Position numbers and translations under genes: made by a program | Assembly: GCF_009765785.1 (NCBI RefSeq) | Contig: NZ_LMUT01000012.1 | Location: 1,460,654-1,524,653 of the forward strand | Source of the DNA: Granulicella sp. L46 | GTDB taxonomy: Bacteria; Acidobacteriota; Terriglobia; Terriglobales; Acidobacteriaceae | DNA length: 64,000 nt | Direction: 5' to 3' | The notes under the pieces: generated by a model | The model's input: only the letters and a program-made list of their open reading frames with translations | Told to the model about the DNA's origin: nothing | The model's database searches: none | In this document: one piece after another, positions 7,939-16,263 of the stretch | Layout of the letters: each line of letters starts with the position of its first letter | Position numbering within the stretch: the stretch's first letter is position 1

Positions 7939-8547
7939 CTACCGTTGCGGCGCAGGCGCACCCACTGGTGGCGGAGGCGGCGGTGCAGGCTCTCCCGGAC
8001 CCTCCTGCGGCGGCATCGGCGACGGCTCACCACCCTTGCCTCTCACCGGCACATCCTTCCCATGCTCAGGATCGTAGTCATGCCGCTGCATCCACAGCTT
8101 GTACTCCGCCACCGGCTCCGAGCGCATACCGTCCCTGCCCTCCGCATACGCAAAGTCCTTCATGTCCGCATTGAAGTCACAGGTAAAGAACTTCCCTGCT
8201 TGCCCAAACACCGGCAACAGCACCACCAGCTGCTTGCCTTGTTTCTTCCACCGAGCCGGGTACGTCTCATACCCAAACGACGCCCGCACCTTGTAGTCAC
8301 ATTGGTAGTTGAAGTCCAGCCCACGCGCTTCGCCATTCTCATACAAATTGGCGCGACCATCTCCCTGCGTCTCATCCAGCGAACGCGTGCGATGGTAATA
8401 AAACGACGTCTGGCTGCGCCCAAAGATATGCAGCCGCAGCGGGTAATCCGCCGGATTTTTGCTATCCGCCAAAGCTCTCGGCGACATCGCCGCCATCATC
8501 ATCGCCGCCACCATCACCAACCCAGCCACACCCTTCGAAACGCGCAT
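7939..8547 (-). CDS. Secreted protein of unknown function, Pro-rich tail
   Basis: 202 residues. Ribosome site AAGGAG lies 8 bases before ATG. Signal peptide at residues 1-27 (ends SPRALA). The mature part carries two Cys (YQCDYKVR, FTCDFNADM) that could pair, and many aromatic residues. No known family is recognised. The last ~35 residues are a Pro/Gly-rich tail with a run of seven prolines, probably disordered and periplasmic or surface exposed. It lies just upstream of yjbQ on the same strand and probably shares its transcript. Confidence 0.7.
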   Translation of the reverse strand: MRVSKGVAGLVMVAAMMMAAMSPRALADSKNPADYPLRLHIFGRSQTSFYYHRTRSLDETQGDGRANLYENGEARGLDFNYQCDYKVRASFGYETYPARWKKQGKQLVVLLPVFGQAGKFFTCDFNADMKDFAYAEGRDGMRSEPVAEYKLWMQRHDYDPEHGKDVPVRGKGGEPSPMPPQEGPGEPAPPPPPPVGAPAPQR

Positions 8548-8768
8548 CTGGAAGACTCCTTAGGTTCTCAATGTAAGACGAAAGTCACCCCGTTTGACGT
8601 TTCCTCCCCGCATCCAGTCTCGCCCTCCGAAAATAAATTTCGCCCCACCCCAACAACCCAATCCGCCAACCCCATCCAACCCTTTAGCTCGATGCTGAAC
8701 ATTGAAAGCTTAGATCTAGAAGCTAAGCGCTGGAATTAGCCGCTGGAAGAATCGAAGGGGCACGGCTG

Positions 8769-8842
8769 GTAGCCCAAGGCTTCCGCCTTGGGTCTCCGTG
8801 CCATAAACCTCAATCCCGGCAAAGGGCTTTAGCCCCTGAGGT
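8769..8842 (+). repeat. REP/BIME copy 3
   Basis: GGTAGCCCAAGGCttcc-GCCTTGGG palindrome, a spacer, then GGGCTTTAGCCCC and GAGGTAAGC. Same orientation as the copies at 6541, 9968 and 10538. It ends 11 bp before the next start codon. The rest of the 306-bp gap 8548-8853 shows only a weak inverted repeat near 8707-8730 and no gene. Confidence 0.8.
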
Positions 8843-8853
8843 AAGCTTTCGTC

Positions 8854-9945
8854 ATGCGCGTCGCCGCCCTCCTCCTCGCTCTCGCCGCAACCGCGCCCCT
8901 CACCCTCCAAGCCCAGTGGACCATCCAGACCCCCACCACCGCAGACCTCCGCGGCATCGACAACGTAGGCAAGGGCATCGCCTGGGCCTCGGGCACCAAC
9001 GGCACCGTCCTCCGCACCGAAGACGCCGGCTACCTCTGGCAGCGCTGCACCATCCCACCCAACGCCGAGCACCTCGACTTCCGCGGCATCCAGGCCTTCG
9101 ACGCCAACACCGCCATCGTCATGTCCAGCGGCCCCGGCGACCAGTCCCGCCTCTACAAAACCACCAACGGCTGCCAAACCTGGAAGCTCCTCTTCACCAA
9201 CCCCGACAAAACCGGCTTCTGGGACGCGATCAAATTTCGAGATCAAACTCACGGATATTTGCTGGGCGATCCAGTCGCGGGGAAATTTGAAATTCTCGAA
9301 ACGAGCAACGGTGGTTCTTACTGGCAGACGTATTGGGGCGGAGTCGAGGCATCTCCCAACGAAGGCGCATTCGCTGCCAGCAATTCGTCATTGGCCTTAG
9401 GAGTAACGGAAGGTCATTCAGGCATAGGACTTATTTTTGGCACCGGCGCACCTCAACACGCCAGAGCGATTTGGATGGAAATTACGGGTGGGGGCGACGT
9501 GTTCTCATCGAATTGGAACGGGGCTGTTCTGCCAGTCGCTGCAGGTACATCGTCTGCTGGTGTTTTCGCGCTTGCGTTCGGCGATTCAACTCACCTCGTC
9601 GCCGTAGGCGGCGACTACCTCAAACCCAATGACTCCACTCGCATTACAGCCTTCACAACCAACGGCGGCAAAACTTGGCAAGCCGCCACAACCTCGCCCC
9701 ACGGCTTCCGCAGCGCAGTAGCCTACGACTCAAAGGCCAAAATCTGGATCACGGTAGGCCCCAACGGGACCGACATCTCCACCGACGACGGCCGCAACTG
9801 GCGCCCCCTCCACCCCACCAACAACGACGCCCCCGACGCCGACCAGCACTGGAACGCCCTCTCCCTCCCCTACGCCGTAGGCCCCCACGGCCGCATCGGC
9901 ATCCTCAACCCCTCCGCCCTCAAACCCATCTCAACCAAACCCTAG
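8854..9945 (+). CDS. Secreted YCF48/BNR-type beta-propeller protein
   Basis: 363 residues with a signal peptide at 1-22 (MRVAALLLALAATAPLTLQAQ). Repeated propeller blades of the photosystem II stability factor YCF48 / BNR type are visible: DLRGIDNVGKGIAWASGTNGTVLRTEDAG, SRLYKTTNGCQTW, ILETSNGGSYW, ITAFTTNGGKTWQ and DISTDDGRNWRPL, each with the Asp-box-like S/T-x-(D/N)-G-G-x-x-W pattern. In non-photosynthetic bacteria such proteins are extracellular or periplasmic and their ligands are unknown. Oddly, the middle (about 9228-9600) uses mixed, AT-ending codons, while both flanks use almost only C-ending codons. That suggests a recombined patch. Confidence 0.8.
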   Translation: MRVAALLLALAATAPLTLQAQWTIQTPTTADLRGIDNVGKGIAWASGTNGTVLRTEDAGYLWQRCTIPPNAEHLDFRGIQAFDANTAIVMSSGPGDQSRLYKTTNGCQTWKLLFTNPDKTGFWDAIKFRDQTHGYLLGDPVAGKFEILETSNGGSYWQTYWGGVEASPNEGAFAASNSSLALGVTEGHSGIGLIFGTGAPQHARAIWMEITGGGDVFSSNWNGAVLPVAAGTSSAGVFALAFGDSTHLVAVGGDYLKPNDSTRITAFTTNGGKTWQAATTSPHGFRSAVAYDSKAKIWITVGPNGTDISTDDGRNWRPLHPTNNDAPDADQHWNALSLPYAVGPHGRIGILNPSALKPISTKP

Positions 9946-9967
9946 CTCTCAAATTCCGACGACAATC

Positions 9968-10034
9968 GGGTACCCCGAGGCTTTAGCCTCCGGTCTCATA
10001 GCCCCAAACCGAAGATGGGCTTTAGCCCTGAGGT
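9968..10034 (+). repeat. REP/BIME copy 4, abutting the RAYT gene
   Basis: GGTACCCCGAGGCTTTAGCCTCCGG, a spacer, GGGCTTTAGCCC, then TGAGGTATGC. The terminal GGTATGC runs into the first ATG (10035) of the transposase, so element and gene touch. Confidence 0.85.
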
Positions 10035-10495
10035 ATGCTCTTCCACATGGTGCCCCAGCAGAGCAACACCTACGCCATCTCCATCTCGACATTCCTCCAA
10101 CATCGTCATTTCCAACACGAAGCCAACGCAGAACTATTCCTCAAAACTCTGCTCCGTTATCGTCACCAAGGAAAGTTCGAACTTCACGGCTTCGCGATCA
10201 TGCCCGATCATGTCCATCTCCTCATAACGCCAGCGCTAGATCAATCCCTCCCAAAATGTATTCAGCTCATAAAGGGCGGATATTCCTTCGCCGCGCGAAG
10301 TCTCACCCAAAGGAAATCTGGCACACCAGCTATCACGAACATCGCATTCGCGATCTGGAAGACTACGACAACCAACTCCGCTACATCGCCAACAACCCAT
10401 CAGCCGCAAAACTCGTCTCTGACTATCGGTACGTCCACACTCATCCCCAACATGCGTCATCCGTTGACGCATGCCCACAGCATCTGCTGAGATGA
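10035..10495 (+). pseudogene. REP-associated tyrosine transposase (RAYT), frameshifted
   Basis: Y1-type HUH transposase of the RAYT/TnpA-REP family, which handles single-stranded REP hairpins. The first frame (from ATG 10035 or 10047) carries GKFELHGFAIMPDHVHLLITP with the HxH metal motif, then IKGGYSFAARSL. The conserved C-terminal half continues in another frame (EIWHTSYHEHRIRDLEDYDN, then QLRYIANNP with the probable catalytic Tyr) and stops at 10495. One extra A in the AAA run 10309-10311 would join the halves, so a single-base deletion is the simplest reading. No classical slippery heptamer fits. It is flanked by direct-oriented REP copies at 9968 and 10538. It is either a recent pseudogene or a base-call error. 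Confidence 0.85.
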
Positions 10496-10537
10496 GCCAA
10501 CCGCGCGTCAGACTCCTATCTAATTGCGGCGACACGC

Positions 10538-10608
10538 AGGTACCCCAAGGCTTTAGCCTTGGGTCTCATAACCGCAAAAACAAAAGGGGCTTTAGCCCTG
10601 GGGTATGC
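10538..10608 (+). repeat. REP/BIME copy 5, downstream of the RAYT
   Basis: CAGGTACCCCAAGGCTTTAGCCTTGGG, TCTCATA, a spacer, GGGGCTTTAGCCCTGGGGTATGC. This is the cleanest copy. The outer GGTACCCC and GGGGTAT ends are also inverted to each other. It starts 42 bp after the transposase stop. Confidence 0.88.
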
Positions 10609-10626
10609 CGTCTTCGATGCTCGGCA

Positions 10627-11370
10627 TCACCGGCTAGCAATCTCGGTCCGTCTCCGCGGCACACTCCGCACCCGCAGCCCACAAGCCGCCGGCACATTCG
10701 TCATCTGCTTCGCAAACACCCGAAACCCTGCAGTCCCCGGCTGCAGCGTAGCCCAATAACTCGTGCGCGACACCAGCGGCTTCCCCTGCGTGACAATCTG
10801 GTTCTCCATAATCTTCACGCCGCACCCAAGGTTGTTCTCCGGCGACAAAATCGTTCGCCCCGGATCCTTCACCGGCAGCGTACGATCCTTCTCCCAGTCG
10901 AAGTCGCATCCATACCTCTGCGCATCTTCATACTTCACCTGCATCAAGCCTTCCTGCCTCGCCGGCCTCTTAGTCACCGGATCAACAACGTTCACCGGAG
11001 CCTGCAAATGATGCACATCGGCCGTAGGATTCAGCCCAGCCTCCGCCGCCGCGATCGCCTGAAACATATAAGCCCAGAACTCCCGCTTCTGCGCCTCCGT
11101 CTCCTGGGTAAATCGCGGACAGTACACCCTTACCGCGCGGGCCGTCTTGTCGTCTAACATATCCGCCGGCAGAGCTTTCTCCACCACCGCATCCCACTGC
11201 GGATCCCACGTCGTTCCGCCAAGCTCCGCCTTCTTCACATCCAGCGGCGTCGGCGGAGCCGGCACCACCGCCGGTTGCGCGGGCTTCTGCACCACCTGCG
11301 TCGCAGGCCGCTCACATCCCGCAAACGCAACCATCAAGCACACGCAAACCACAGACGATCGAAGAGCCAT
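10627..11370 (-). CDS. Lipoprotein with lytic-transglycosylase-like domain
   Basis: 247 residues. N-terminal lipoprotein signal with lipobox AFAGC (Cys 19), so predicted to be anchored in a membrane facing the periplasm. A Pro/Ala/Val linker follows. The C-terminal two thirds show the SLT pattern: a helix with Glu in AIAAAEAGLNP (candidate catalytic acid), GLMQV (as the G-L-M-Q motif), and NNLGCGVKIMENQI (as the N-x-x-x-G motif). Lytic transglycosylases cleave peptidoglycan glycan chains to 1,6-anhydro ends. The match is by motif order only, so the family is likely but not certain. It is convergent with the RAYT locus. Confidence 0.65.
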   Translation of the reverse strand: MALRSSVVCVCLMVAFAGCERPATQVVQKPAQPAVVPAPPTPLDVKKAELGGTTWDPQWDAVVEKALPADMLDDKTARAVRVYCPRFTQETEAQKREFWAYMFQAIAAAEAGLNPTADVHHLQAPVNVVDPVTKRPARQEGLMQVKYEDAQRYGCDFDWEKDRTLPVKDPGRTILSPENNLGCGVKIMENQIVTQGKPLVSRTSYWATLQPGTAGFRVFAKQMTNVPAACGLRVRSVPRRRTEIASR

Positions 11371-11483
11371 CTACCGCACCATCCGTTCACCGAGCGCGCA
11401 AAGCTCTGCAAGCTCTCCAATTCTCTGATGCCGCAACCGCCGCTGAGGGAATGAGCTCGTTAGATAGAACGCCTCTCGCTCTT

Positions 11484-11520
11484 CTCTACGCTCTACACTC
11501 TATCCTCTACACTCTGTCTC
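11484..11520 (+). promoter_or_regulatory. Five CTCTACN heptads directly before rdgB
   Basis: Units start at 11484, 11491, 11498, 11505 and 11512 (ctctacg, ctctaca, ctctatc, ctctaca, ctctgtc), followed by TC and ATG 11521. As before the ABC gene, the last unit is CTCTG(C/T)C and there is no purine-rich ribosome site. Confidence 0.7.
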
Positions 11521-12162
11521 ATGACCCTCTACGCCGCCACCTCCAACCCCGGCAAGCTGGCCGAGTTTGCCACCAGCGCCAGCACGTCCGGTATTGAGGT
11601 CCTCGCCCTCCCCAACCTCCATCAAATCCCCGAGCCCATAGAAGACGCCACCACCTTCCAGGGCAACGCCGACCTCAAAGCCATCGCCTACTCCCTAGCT
11701 GCCCCAAACCTCCTCGTCTTCGCCGACGACTCCGGCCTCGAAGTCCCAGCCCTCAACAGCCAGCCCGGCGTCCGCTCCGCCCGCTTCGCCGACGACTACA
11801 CAACCGAGCATCCAGAGGAGCCCGTTATCGACACCCCTGTATCACTCGGCTCTAAAGACGACCGCAACAATGCCCTCCTCCTCCAGCTCATGCAGAACGA
11901 ACCCTCCCGCACCGCCCGCTTCGTCTGCAACCTCGCCCTCGCACGCAACGGCCAGGTCCTCTTCCGCGCCGAAGGCTCAGTCGAAGGCCAACTCCTCCAC
12001 ACCCCCAGGGGCGCCGACGGCTTCGGCTACGATCCCCTCTTCCTTGTCCCCTCCCTCAACCTCACCTTTGCCGAGATCCCCCGCGAACAAAAGTGGCAGC
12101 TCTCCCACCGTGGCAACGCCTTCCGCGCACTCCTCGCTCAACTCGCTTCCAGCCACCCCTAG
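11521..12162 (+). CDS. rdgB: RdgB/HAM1 non-canonical purine NTP pyrophosphatase
   Basis: House-cleaning enzyme that hydrolyses ITP, dITP and XTP to the monophosphates, keeping deaminated purines out of nucleic acids; cytoplasmic. 213 residues, near the usual 200. Family motifs: SNPGKLAEF at the N-terminus (nucleotide binding), FADDSGLEVPAL with the metal-binding Asp pair, GVRSARFA, and GADGFGYDPLFLVP followed by SHRGNAFRAL. A short insertion (about residues 100-115, EHPEEPVIDTPVSLGSKDD) sits where other members have a loop. The start codon is preceded by the heptad array. The gene is monocistronic. Confidence 0.95.
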   Translation: MTLYAATSNPGKLAEFATSASTSGIEVLALPNLHQIPEPIEDATTFQGNADLKAIAYSLAAPNLLVFADDSGLEVPALNSQPGVRSARFADDYTTEHPEEPVIDTPVSLGSKDDRNNALLLQLMQNEPSRTARFVCNLALARNGQVLFRAEGSVEGQLLHTPRGADGFGYDPLFLVPSLNLTFAEIPREQKWQLSHRGNAFRALLAQLASSHP

Positions 12163-12202
12163 CTATATACCGCACAGAACGAACGGTATTCGCACGAGCA
12201 AC

Positions 12203-12231
12203 TTGACTGCGATATTTTGTCGTAGCAATAA
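12203..12231 (+). promoter_or_regulatory. Candidate sdh promoter
   Basis: TTGACT at 12203-12208, a 17-bp spacer, CAATAA at 12226-12231 (or AATAAT with 18). A sigma70-like pair, about 120 bp ahead of sdhC, in the only AT-rich part of the gap. Confidence 0.4.
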
Positions 12232-12261
12232 TCAGTTCCGCCGGTTCCTTCGCGACGCGAC

Positions 12262-12345
12262 ACCCGAAACTAGGCTAAAGACGTCGCTGAGTAACCCGAA
12301 ACAGGGCTAAGTATGTCGAATTCACCCCCGAAACCCAAGGCTGGG
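12262..12345 (+). promoter_or_regulatory. Three direct repeats with exact 32-bp period upstream of sdhC
   Basis: Copies begin at 12262, 12294 and 12326: ACCCGAAACtAGGCTAAAG, ACCCGAAACaGGGCTAAG, CCCCGAAACccaAGGCTGGG. Between copies a GTCG is kept. The array lies between the candidate promoter and the start codon and reaches the ribosome-site region. The same motif at the same 32-bp spacing occurs on the minus strand at 42921-42969. Confidence 0.75.
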
Positions 12346-12353
12346 ACAAATTG

Positions 12354-13043
12354 ATGAGCACCACAGAAGTTACCCCGCATCTCACTGAGCCCATTACCTT
12401 TTGGCAGTCCACCAACGGCAAGAAAGTGGTCATGGCCGTCACCGGCGTCATGATGTTCGGCTTCGTAGTGGGCCACATGCTCGGCAACCTCCAGATGTTC
12501 GAGGCCCCCGAGCACATCAACGCCTACGGCCACTTTCTCCACAACTTAGGCGAACTTTTGTGGATCGAACGCGGAGTACTGTTACTCGCTATCGCCCTGC
12601 ATATCATTGCAACCATTCAACTTGCGCTCCGCAGCAAGGCGGCCAGACCGGTCGGATACTCACGTAGACAGGCGATCAATTCCTCCTACGCCTCCCGCAC
12701 CATGTACTGGAGCGGTCCCATCGTCCTGGCCTTCATCATCTTTCATCTCCTTCAATTCACAGCCGGTTACATCCACCCACAAGCGACATTCGTACAAGGC
12801 GACGTCTATCAAAACGTGGTTTCCGGATTCCAGGTCTGGTGGGTTTCAGTCTGGTACATCTTTGCTATGTGCCTTTTAGGTCTTCATCTTAGCCACGGTC
12901 TGTGGAGCATGTTTCAATCCGTTGGACTAGCCCATCCACGCCTCTCCCCCTACCTGCTAAATGCTGCTCGTGCCGTCGCCCTTGTCATCGTTTTGGGGTA
13001 TATCTCCATTCCTATCAGTGTTTTGCTGGGGTTCATAAAATAG
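12354..13043 (+). CDS. sdhC: Succinate dehydrogenase cytochrome b subunit (type B SdhC)
   Basis: Membrane anchor of complex II, passing electrons from SdhB via haem b to quinone. ATG 12354 is preferred to the TTG just before it. 229 residues, five predicted membrane helices, as in the single-subunit, two-haem b558 anchors of Bacillus and epsilonproteobacteria. Candidate haem-ligand His residues lie in VVGHMLGN, NAYGHFLHN, IALHIIATI, FHLLQFTAGYIH and LHLSHGLWSMFQ. First gene of sdhCAB; its stop is directly followed by the sdhA ATG. No SdhD is expected with this type. Codon use is less C-biased than in the preceding 12 kb. Confidence 0.93.
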   Translation: MSTTEVTPHLTEPITFWQSTNGKKVVMAVTGVMMFGFVVGHMLGNLQMFEAPEHINAYGHFLHNLGELLWIERGVLLLAIALHIIATIQLALRSKAARPVGYSRRQAINSSYASRTMYWSGPIVLAFIIFHLLQFTAGYIHPQATFVQGDVYQNVVSGFQVWWVSVWYIFAMCLLGLHLSHGLWSMFQSVGLAHPRLSPYLLNAARAVALVIVLGYISIPISVLLGFIK

Positions 13044-14957
13044 ATGAAACTTGACGCAAGAATTCCCTCTGGACCGATTCAAGAAGCCTGGGCGAAAGCC
13101 TGCTTCGACATGAAACTCGTAAATCCGGCAAATAAACGCAAGCATTCTGTGATCGTCGTAGGCTCCGGCCTGGCCGGAGGAGCTGCAGCAGCCTCTCTCG
13201 GCGAGCTAGGCTACAACGTCAAATGCTTTTGTTTTCAAGACTCTCCAAGGCGCGCACATTCCATTGCCGCCCAAGGTGGAATCAACGCAGCCAAGAACTA
13301 TCCCAATGATGGCGAAAGTGTCTTCCGCCTCTTCTATGACACAGTCAAGGGTGGCGATTTCCGTGCGCGGGAAGCCAACGTCTATCGCTTGGCCCAGATC
13401 AGCGGAAAGATCATCGATCAATGTGTTGCTCAAGGCGTGCCATTCGCACGCGAGTATGGTGGTTCGCTGGCAAATCGCTCCTTCGGTGGCGCCCAGGTCT
13501 CGCGCACTTTCTACGCTCGCGGCCAAACCGGTCAGCAGCTTCTTTTGGGTGCCTATCAAGCTCTTGAGCGCCAGGTACATGCGGGCTCCGTCACCATGAT
13601 CCCGCGCACCGAGATGCTGGACCTCATAGTCGTCGATGGGCAGGCGCGAGGCATCGTCACACGCAGCCTTATCACCGGTGAGTTCAACGTACACATCGCA
13701 GACGCCGTCATCCTCGCCAGCGGGGGTTATAGCAACGTCTACTATCTCTCCACGAACGCGAAGGGCTCGAACGTCACGGCCAGTTGGCGCGCCTACAAAC
13801 GCGGTGCACTCTTCGCCAATCCTTGCTTTACGCAGATCCATCCCACCTGCATTCCGGTCTCGGGTGACTATCAGTCGAAACTCACGCTGATGAGCGAATC
13901 CCTGCGCAACGACGGTCGCATCTGGGTTCCGAAGAAGAAGGGCGACCCGCGTCCTCCCAATGAAATTCCAGAAGAAGAACGCGACTACTATCTCGAGCGT
14001 CGATATCCCAGCTTCGGCAATCTCGTTCCACGTGACGTAGCTTCGCGAAACGCCAAGGCTATGTGTGATGAAGGATACGGCGTCGGCAAGTCGGGCCTCG
14101 GCGTCTATCTCGACTTTTCCGAGTCGATCGCGCGTCTGGGGGAGAAGACAGTCCGCGAACGCTACGGAAATCTCTTCGACATGTATCAGCGAATCACCGA
14201 CGAGAATCCCTACAAGACCCCCATGCGGATCTACCCGGCCATCCACTACACCATGGGCGGCCTGTGGGTGGACTATCAGCTGCAGAGCAACATCCCTGGC
14301 CTGTTCGTGCTCGGTGAGGCCAACTTCTCCGATCACGGAGCCAATCGACTTGGCGCCAGCGCGTTAATGCAGGGGCTCTCGGATGGCTACTTCATCATTC
14401 CATACACCGTTGGAAACTATCTGGCCAGCAACAAGTTCGCAAAGGTTGATGAGTCGAATCCCGCGGTGCAGGAAGCTGTCACGGCGGTCAAGACAAAGAT
14501 CGACAAACTGCTCTCGATCAAAGGCAATCGTACGGTCGATTCCTTCCATCGTGAACTCGGAAAGATTGTCTGGGACTATTGCGGCATGGCTCGTACCGCG
14601 GAGGGCTTGGAAGTCGCGATTCAAAAAATCCGCGCACTGCGCGACGAATACTGGCAAAACGTTACCGTGCCTGGCAGTGGCGACGATCTGAATGAAAGCC
14701 TGGAGAAGGCTGGCCGAGTTGCCGACTTCTTCGAACTAGCCGAATTGATGTGTATCGACGCCCTCGATCGAAACGAATCCTGCGGCGGTCACTTCCGCGA
14801 GGAGTATCAGACACCGGATGGCGAAGCTCAACGTGATGATGAGCGCTATTCCTACGTCGCCGCATGGGGTTATAACGGCCCAGACGCTCCTCCCGAACTT
14901 ATCAAGGAGCCCCTCACGTTCGAATACGTTCACCCCAGCCAGAGGAGTTACAAGTAA
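13044..14957 (+). CDS. sdhA: Succinate dehydrogenase/fumarate reductase flavoprotein
   Basis: Catalytic subunit of complex II, oxidising succinate to fumarate with covalent FAD on the cytoplasmic face. 637 residues. FAD-binding [19 protein letters not shown] near residue 33, the flavin-linking His segment [15 protein letters not shown], the capping-domain region, substrate-site [10 protein letters not shown] and [21 protein letters not shown], and the C-terminal helical domain with [10 protein letters not shown]. The ~30-residue N-terminal extension and overall form resemble Bacillus/Chlorobi type B enzymes. Start abuts the sdhC stop and stop abuts the sdhB ATG, so the three are translationally coupled. 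Confidence 0.97.
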   Translation: MKLDARIPSGPIQEAWAKACFDMKLVNPANKRKHSVIVVGSGLAGGAAAASLGELGYNVKCFCFQDSPRRAHSIAAQGGINAAKNYPNDGESVFRLFYDTVKGGDFRAREANVYRLAQISGKIIDQCVAQGVPFAREYGGSLANRSFGGAQVSRTFYARGQTGQQLLLGAYQALERQVHAGSVTMIPRTEMLDLIVVDGQARGIVTRSLITGEFNVHIADAVILASGGYSNVYYLSTNAKGSNVTASWRAYKRGALFANPCFTQIHPTCIPVSGDYQSKLTLMSESLRNDGRIWVPKKKGDPRPPNEIPEEERDYYLERRYPSFGNLVPRDVASRNAKAMCDEGYGVGKSGLGVYLDFSESIARLGEKTVRERYGNLFDMYQRITDENPYKTPMRIYPAIHYTMGGLWVDYQLQSNIPGLFVLGEANFSDHGANRLGASALMQGLSDGYFIIPYTVGNYLASNKFAKVDESNPAVQEAVTAVKTKIDKLLSIKGNRTVDSFHRELGKIVWDYCGMARTAEGLEVAIQKIRALRDEYWQNVTVPGSGDDLNESLEKAGRVADFFELAELMCIDALDRNESCGGHFREEYQTPDGEAQRDDERYSYVAAWGYNGPDAPPELIKEPLTFEYVHPSQRSYK

Positions 14958-15746
14958 ATGAAACTGACACTGAAGATCTGGCGGCAAAAGAACCGTAATG
15001 AAAAGGGCGTGTTCGTGAAGTACCCCATGAACGACGTCGATCCCGAGATGTCCATGCTGGAATGCCTGGATGTATTGAACGAGTCGCTGATCCTGCGCGG
15101 CGAAGTTCCCGTGGCCTTCGAGCACGACTGTCGGGAAGGCATCTGCGGCTCCTGCGGTTTCGTGATCAATGGCGTCGCGCATGGCCCGGAACGTGGAACC
15201 ACCGCATGTCAGTTGTCGATGCGTCATTTCAAAGATGGCGACGAACTGACACTTGAACCATGGCGTGCGAAGGCGTTTCCGCTGGTCAAGGACCTCGTTG
15301 TGAATCGGCGCGCCCTGGACCACATCATCGAGGCCGGTGGATACGTTTCAGTCTCAACAGGACAGGCCCCCGAAGGAAACACGCTCCCTGTGGGGAAAGA
15401 AATTGCCGACCAGTCAATGGATGCTGCCGCCTGCATCGGGTGTGGAGCGTGCGTTGCGGCCTGCCCCAACGCATCAGCTGCGCTCTTCACAGGAGCCAAG
15501 ATTACACACCTCGGGGTTCTTCCCCAGGGCGAACCCGAGCGCGAGCGCCGAGCTTTGAGCATGGTCGCGCAGATGAATGCCGAAGCCTTCGGAAATTGCA
15601 CCAGCATTGGAGAATGCACAGGCGTGTGCCCAAAGGAAATTCCATTGGAAGTCATCGCCAACATGAATCGGGACTATGTTTGCGCGAGCTTCAAACGGCG
15701 TGAAGACCTTCCTACACCAGTCGCACCCGTGCTTCAGCACACTTAG
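14958..15746 (+). CDS. sdhB: Succinate dehydrogenase iron-sulfur subunit
   Basis: Electron wire of complex II. 262 residues. The N-terminal 2Fe-2S ferredoxin domain has CREGICGSC and a later Cys (TTACQL-type position). The C-terminal domain has [15 protein letters not shown] for the 4Fe-4S cluster and [16 protein letters not shown] completing the 3Fe-4S and 4Fe-4S sites. Last gene of sdhCAB, followed after 24 bp by a strong bidirectional terminator. Confidence 0.97.
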   Translation: MKLTLKIWRQKNRNEKGVFVKYPMNDVDPEMSMLECLDVLNESLILRGEVPVAFEHDCREGICGSCGFVINGVAHGPERGTTACQLSMRHFKDGDELTLEPWRAKAFPLVKDLVVNRRALDHIIEAGGYVSVSTGQAPEGNTLPVGKEIADQSMDAAACIGCGACVAACPNASAALFTGAKITHLGVLPQGEPERERRALSMVAQMNAEAFGNCTSIGECTGVCPKEIPLEVIANMNRDYVCASFKRREDLPTPVAPVLQHT

Positions 15747-15770
15747 GCGACAGCAATCCTTAAACAAAAA

Positions 15771-15796
15771 AGCCTCGCGCCAAGCGAGGCTCTTTT
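15771..15796. terminator. Bidirectional rho-independent terminator
   Basis: Stem AGCCTCGC (15771-15778) / GCGAGGCT (15784-15791), 5-base loop. CTTTT follows on the plus strand; on the minus strand a run of six T follows. It serves sdhCAB and the converging small gene at 15844. Confidence 0.9.
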
Positions 15797-15843
15797 GTTA
15801 TGAACTGGAATGTAATCCCCAATTCACGAACTTGTAAAGTGGA

Positions 15844-16041
15844 TTACTTTGTGAAAATCGAAGTTCCTGGATTCTTGGCCTCATCGTCGTGAATCCGGTT
15901 CTGAGCCCGTTTGGCGCTTTCCATTGCTTCATGATCGAGGCGCTGCTCAGGAGTTTGGTTTTCTGCTTCTCCCCCAGTGCTCTCAATTGCCTCGTGAGAA
16001 GGACGATCTGCTGTTTTAGTCGAATCAAGTCCCGCTGCCAT
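15844..16041 (-). CDS. Small hydrophilic protein, 65 residues, unknown
   Basis: Very polar, rich in Glu, Ala, Asp and His, no membrane segment, predicted helical: DRPSHEAIES near residue 12 and LDHEAMESAKRAQNRIHDDE near residue 36 look like two related helices. ATG is preceded by AGAGGTGA at 5-base spacing, and the gene ends just ahead of a strong terminator; both support a real gene. A longer open frame on the same strand (15798-16265) lacks these signs. I do not recognise a named family; the NRIHDDE...GTSIFTK ending may be conserved among acidobacteria, but that is from memory only. Confidence 0.65.
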   Translation of the reverse strand: MAAGLDSTKTADRPSHEAIESTGGEAENQTPEQRLDHEAMESAKRAQNRIHDDEAKNPGTSIFTK

Positions 16042-16263
16042 ATGTCACCTCTGGTCATGTTTGAGGCACTTTGAAGCAGCAGAGTTGTATGCAACCCTTG
16101 CTTGATCGGAAGTTCGAACAACATGGAAATTTCATGCATCCCACATTGGGGATAAGTAGTTTGCGTGCAGCGCTTTGAGGTCGCACATGAGCGTTGGACG
16201 AATGAGTAAAAACGCGTTGTTACAATCAAGGCTCCGTAAATCAAAGGGATAAGGCTTCTTGTC

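Noticed and set aside
10305-10316. Programmed -1 frameshift in the RAYT
   Set aside because: The zero-frame codons ACC CAA AGG do not form an X XXY YYZ slippery site, and RAYTs are not known to need one.
12262-12345. CRISPR array
   Set aside because: Repeat-like units at a 32-bp period, but the total unit is 32 bp with about 13 bp between cores, only 2-3 copies, no cas genes.
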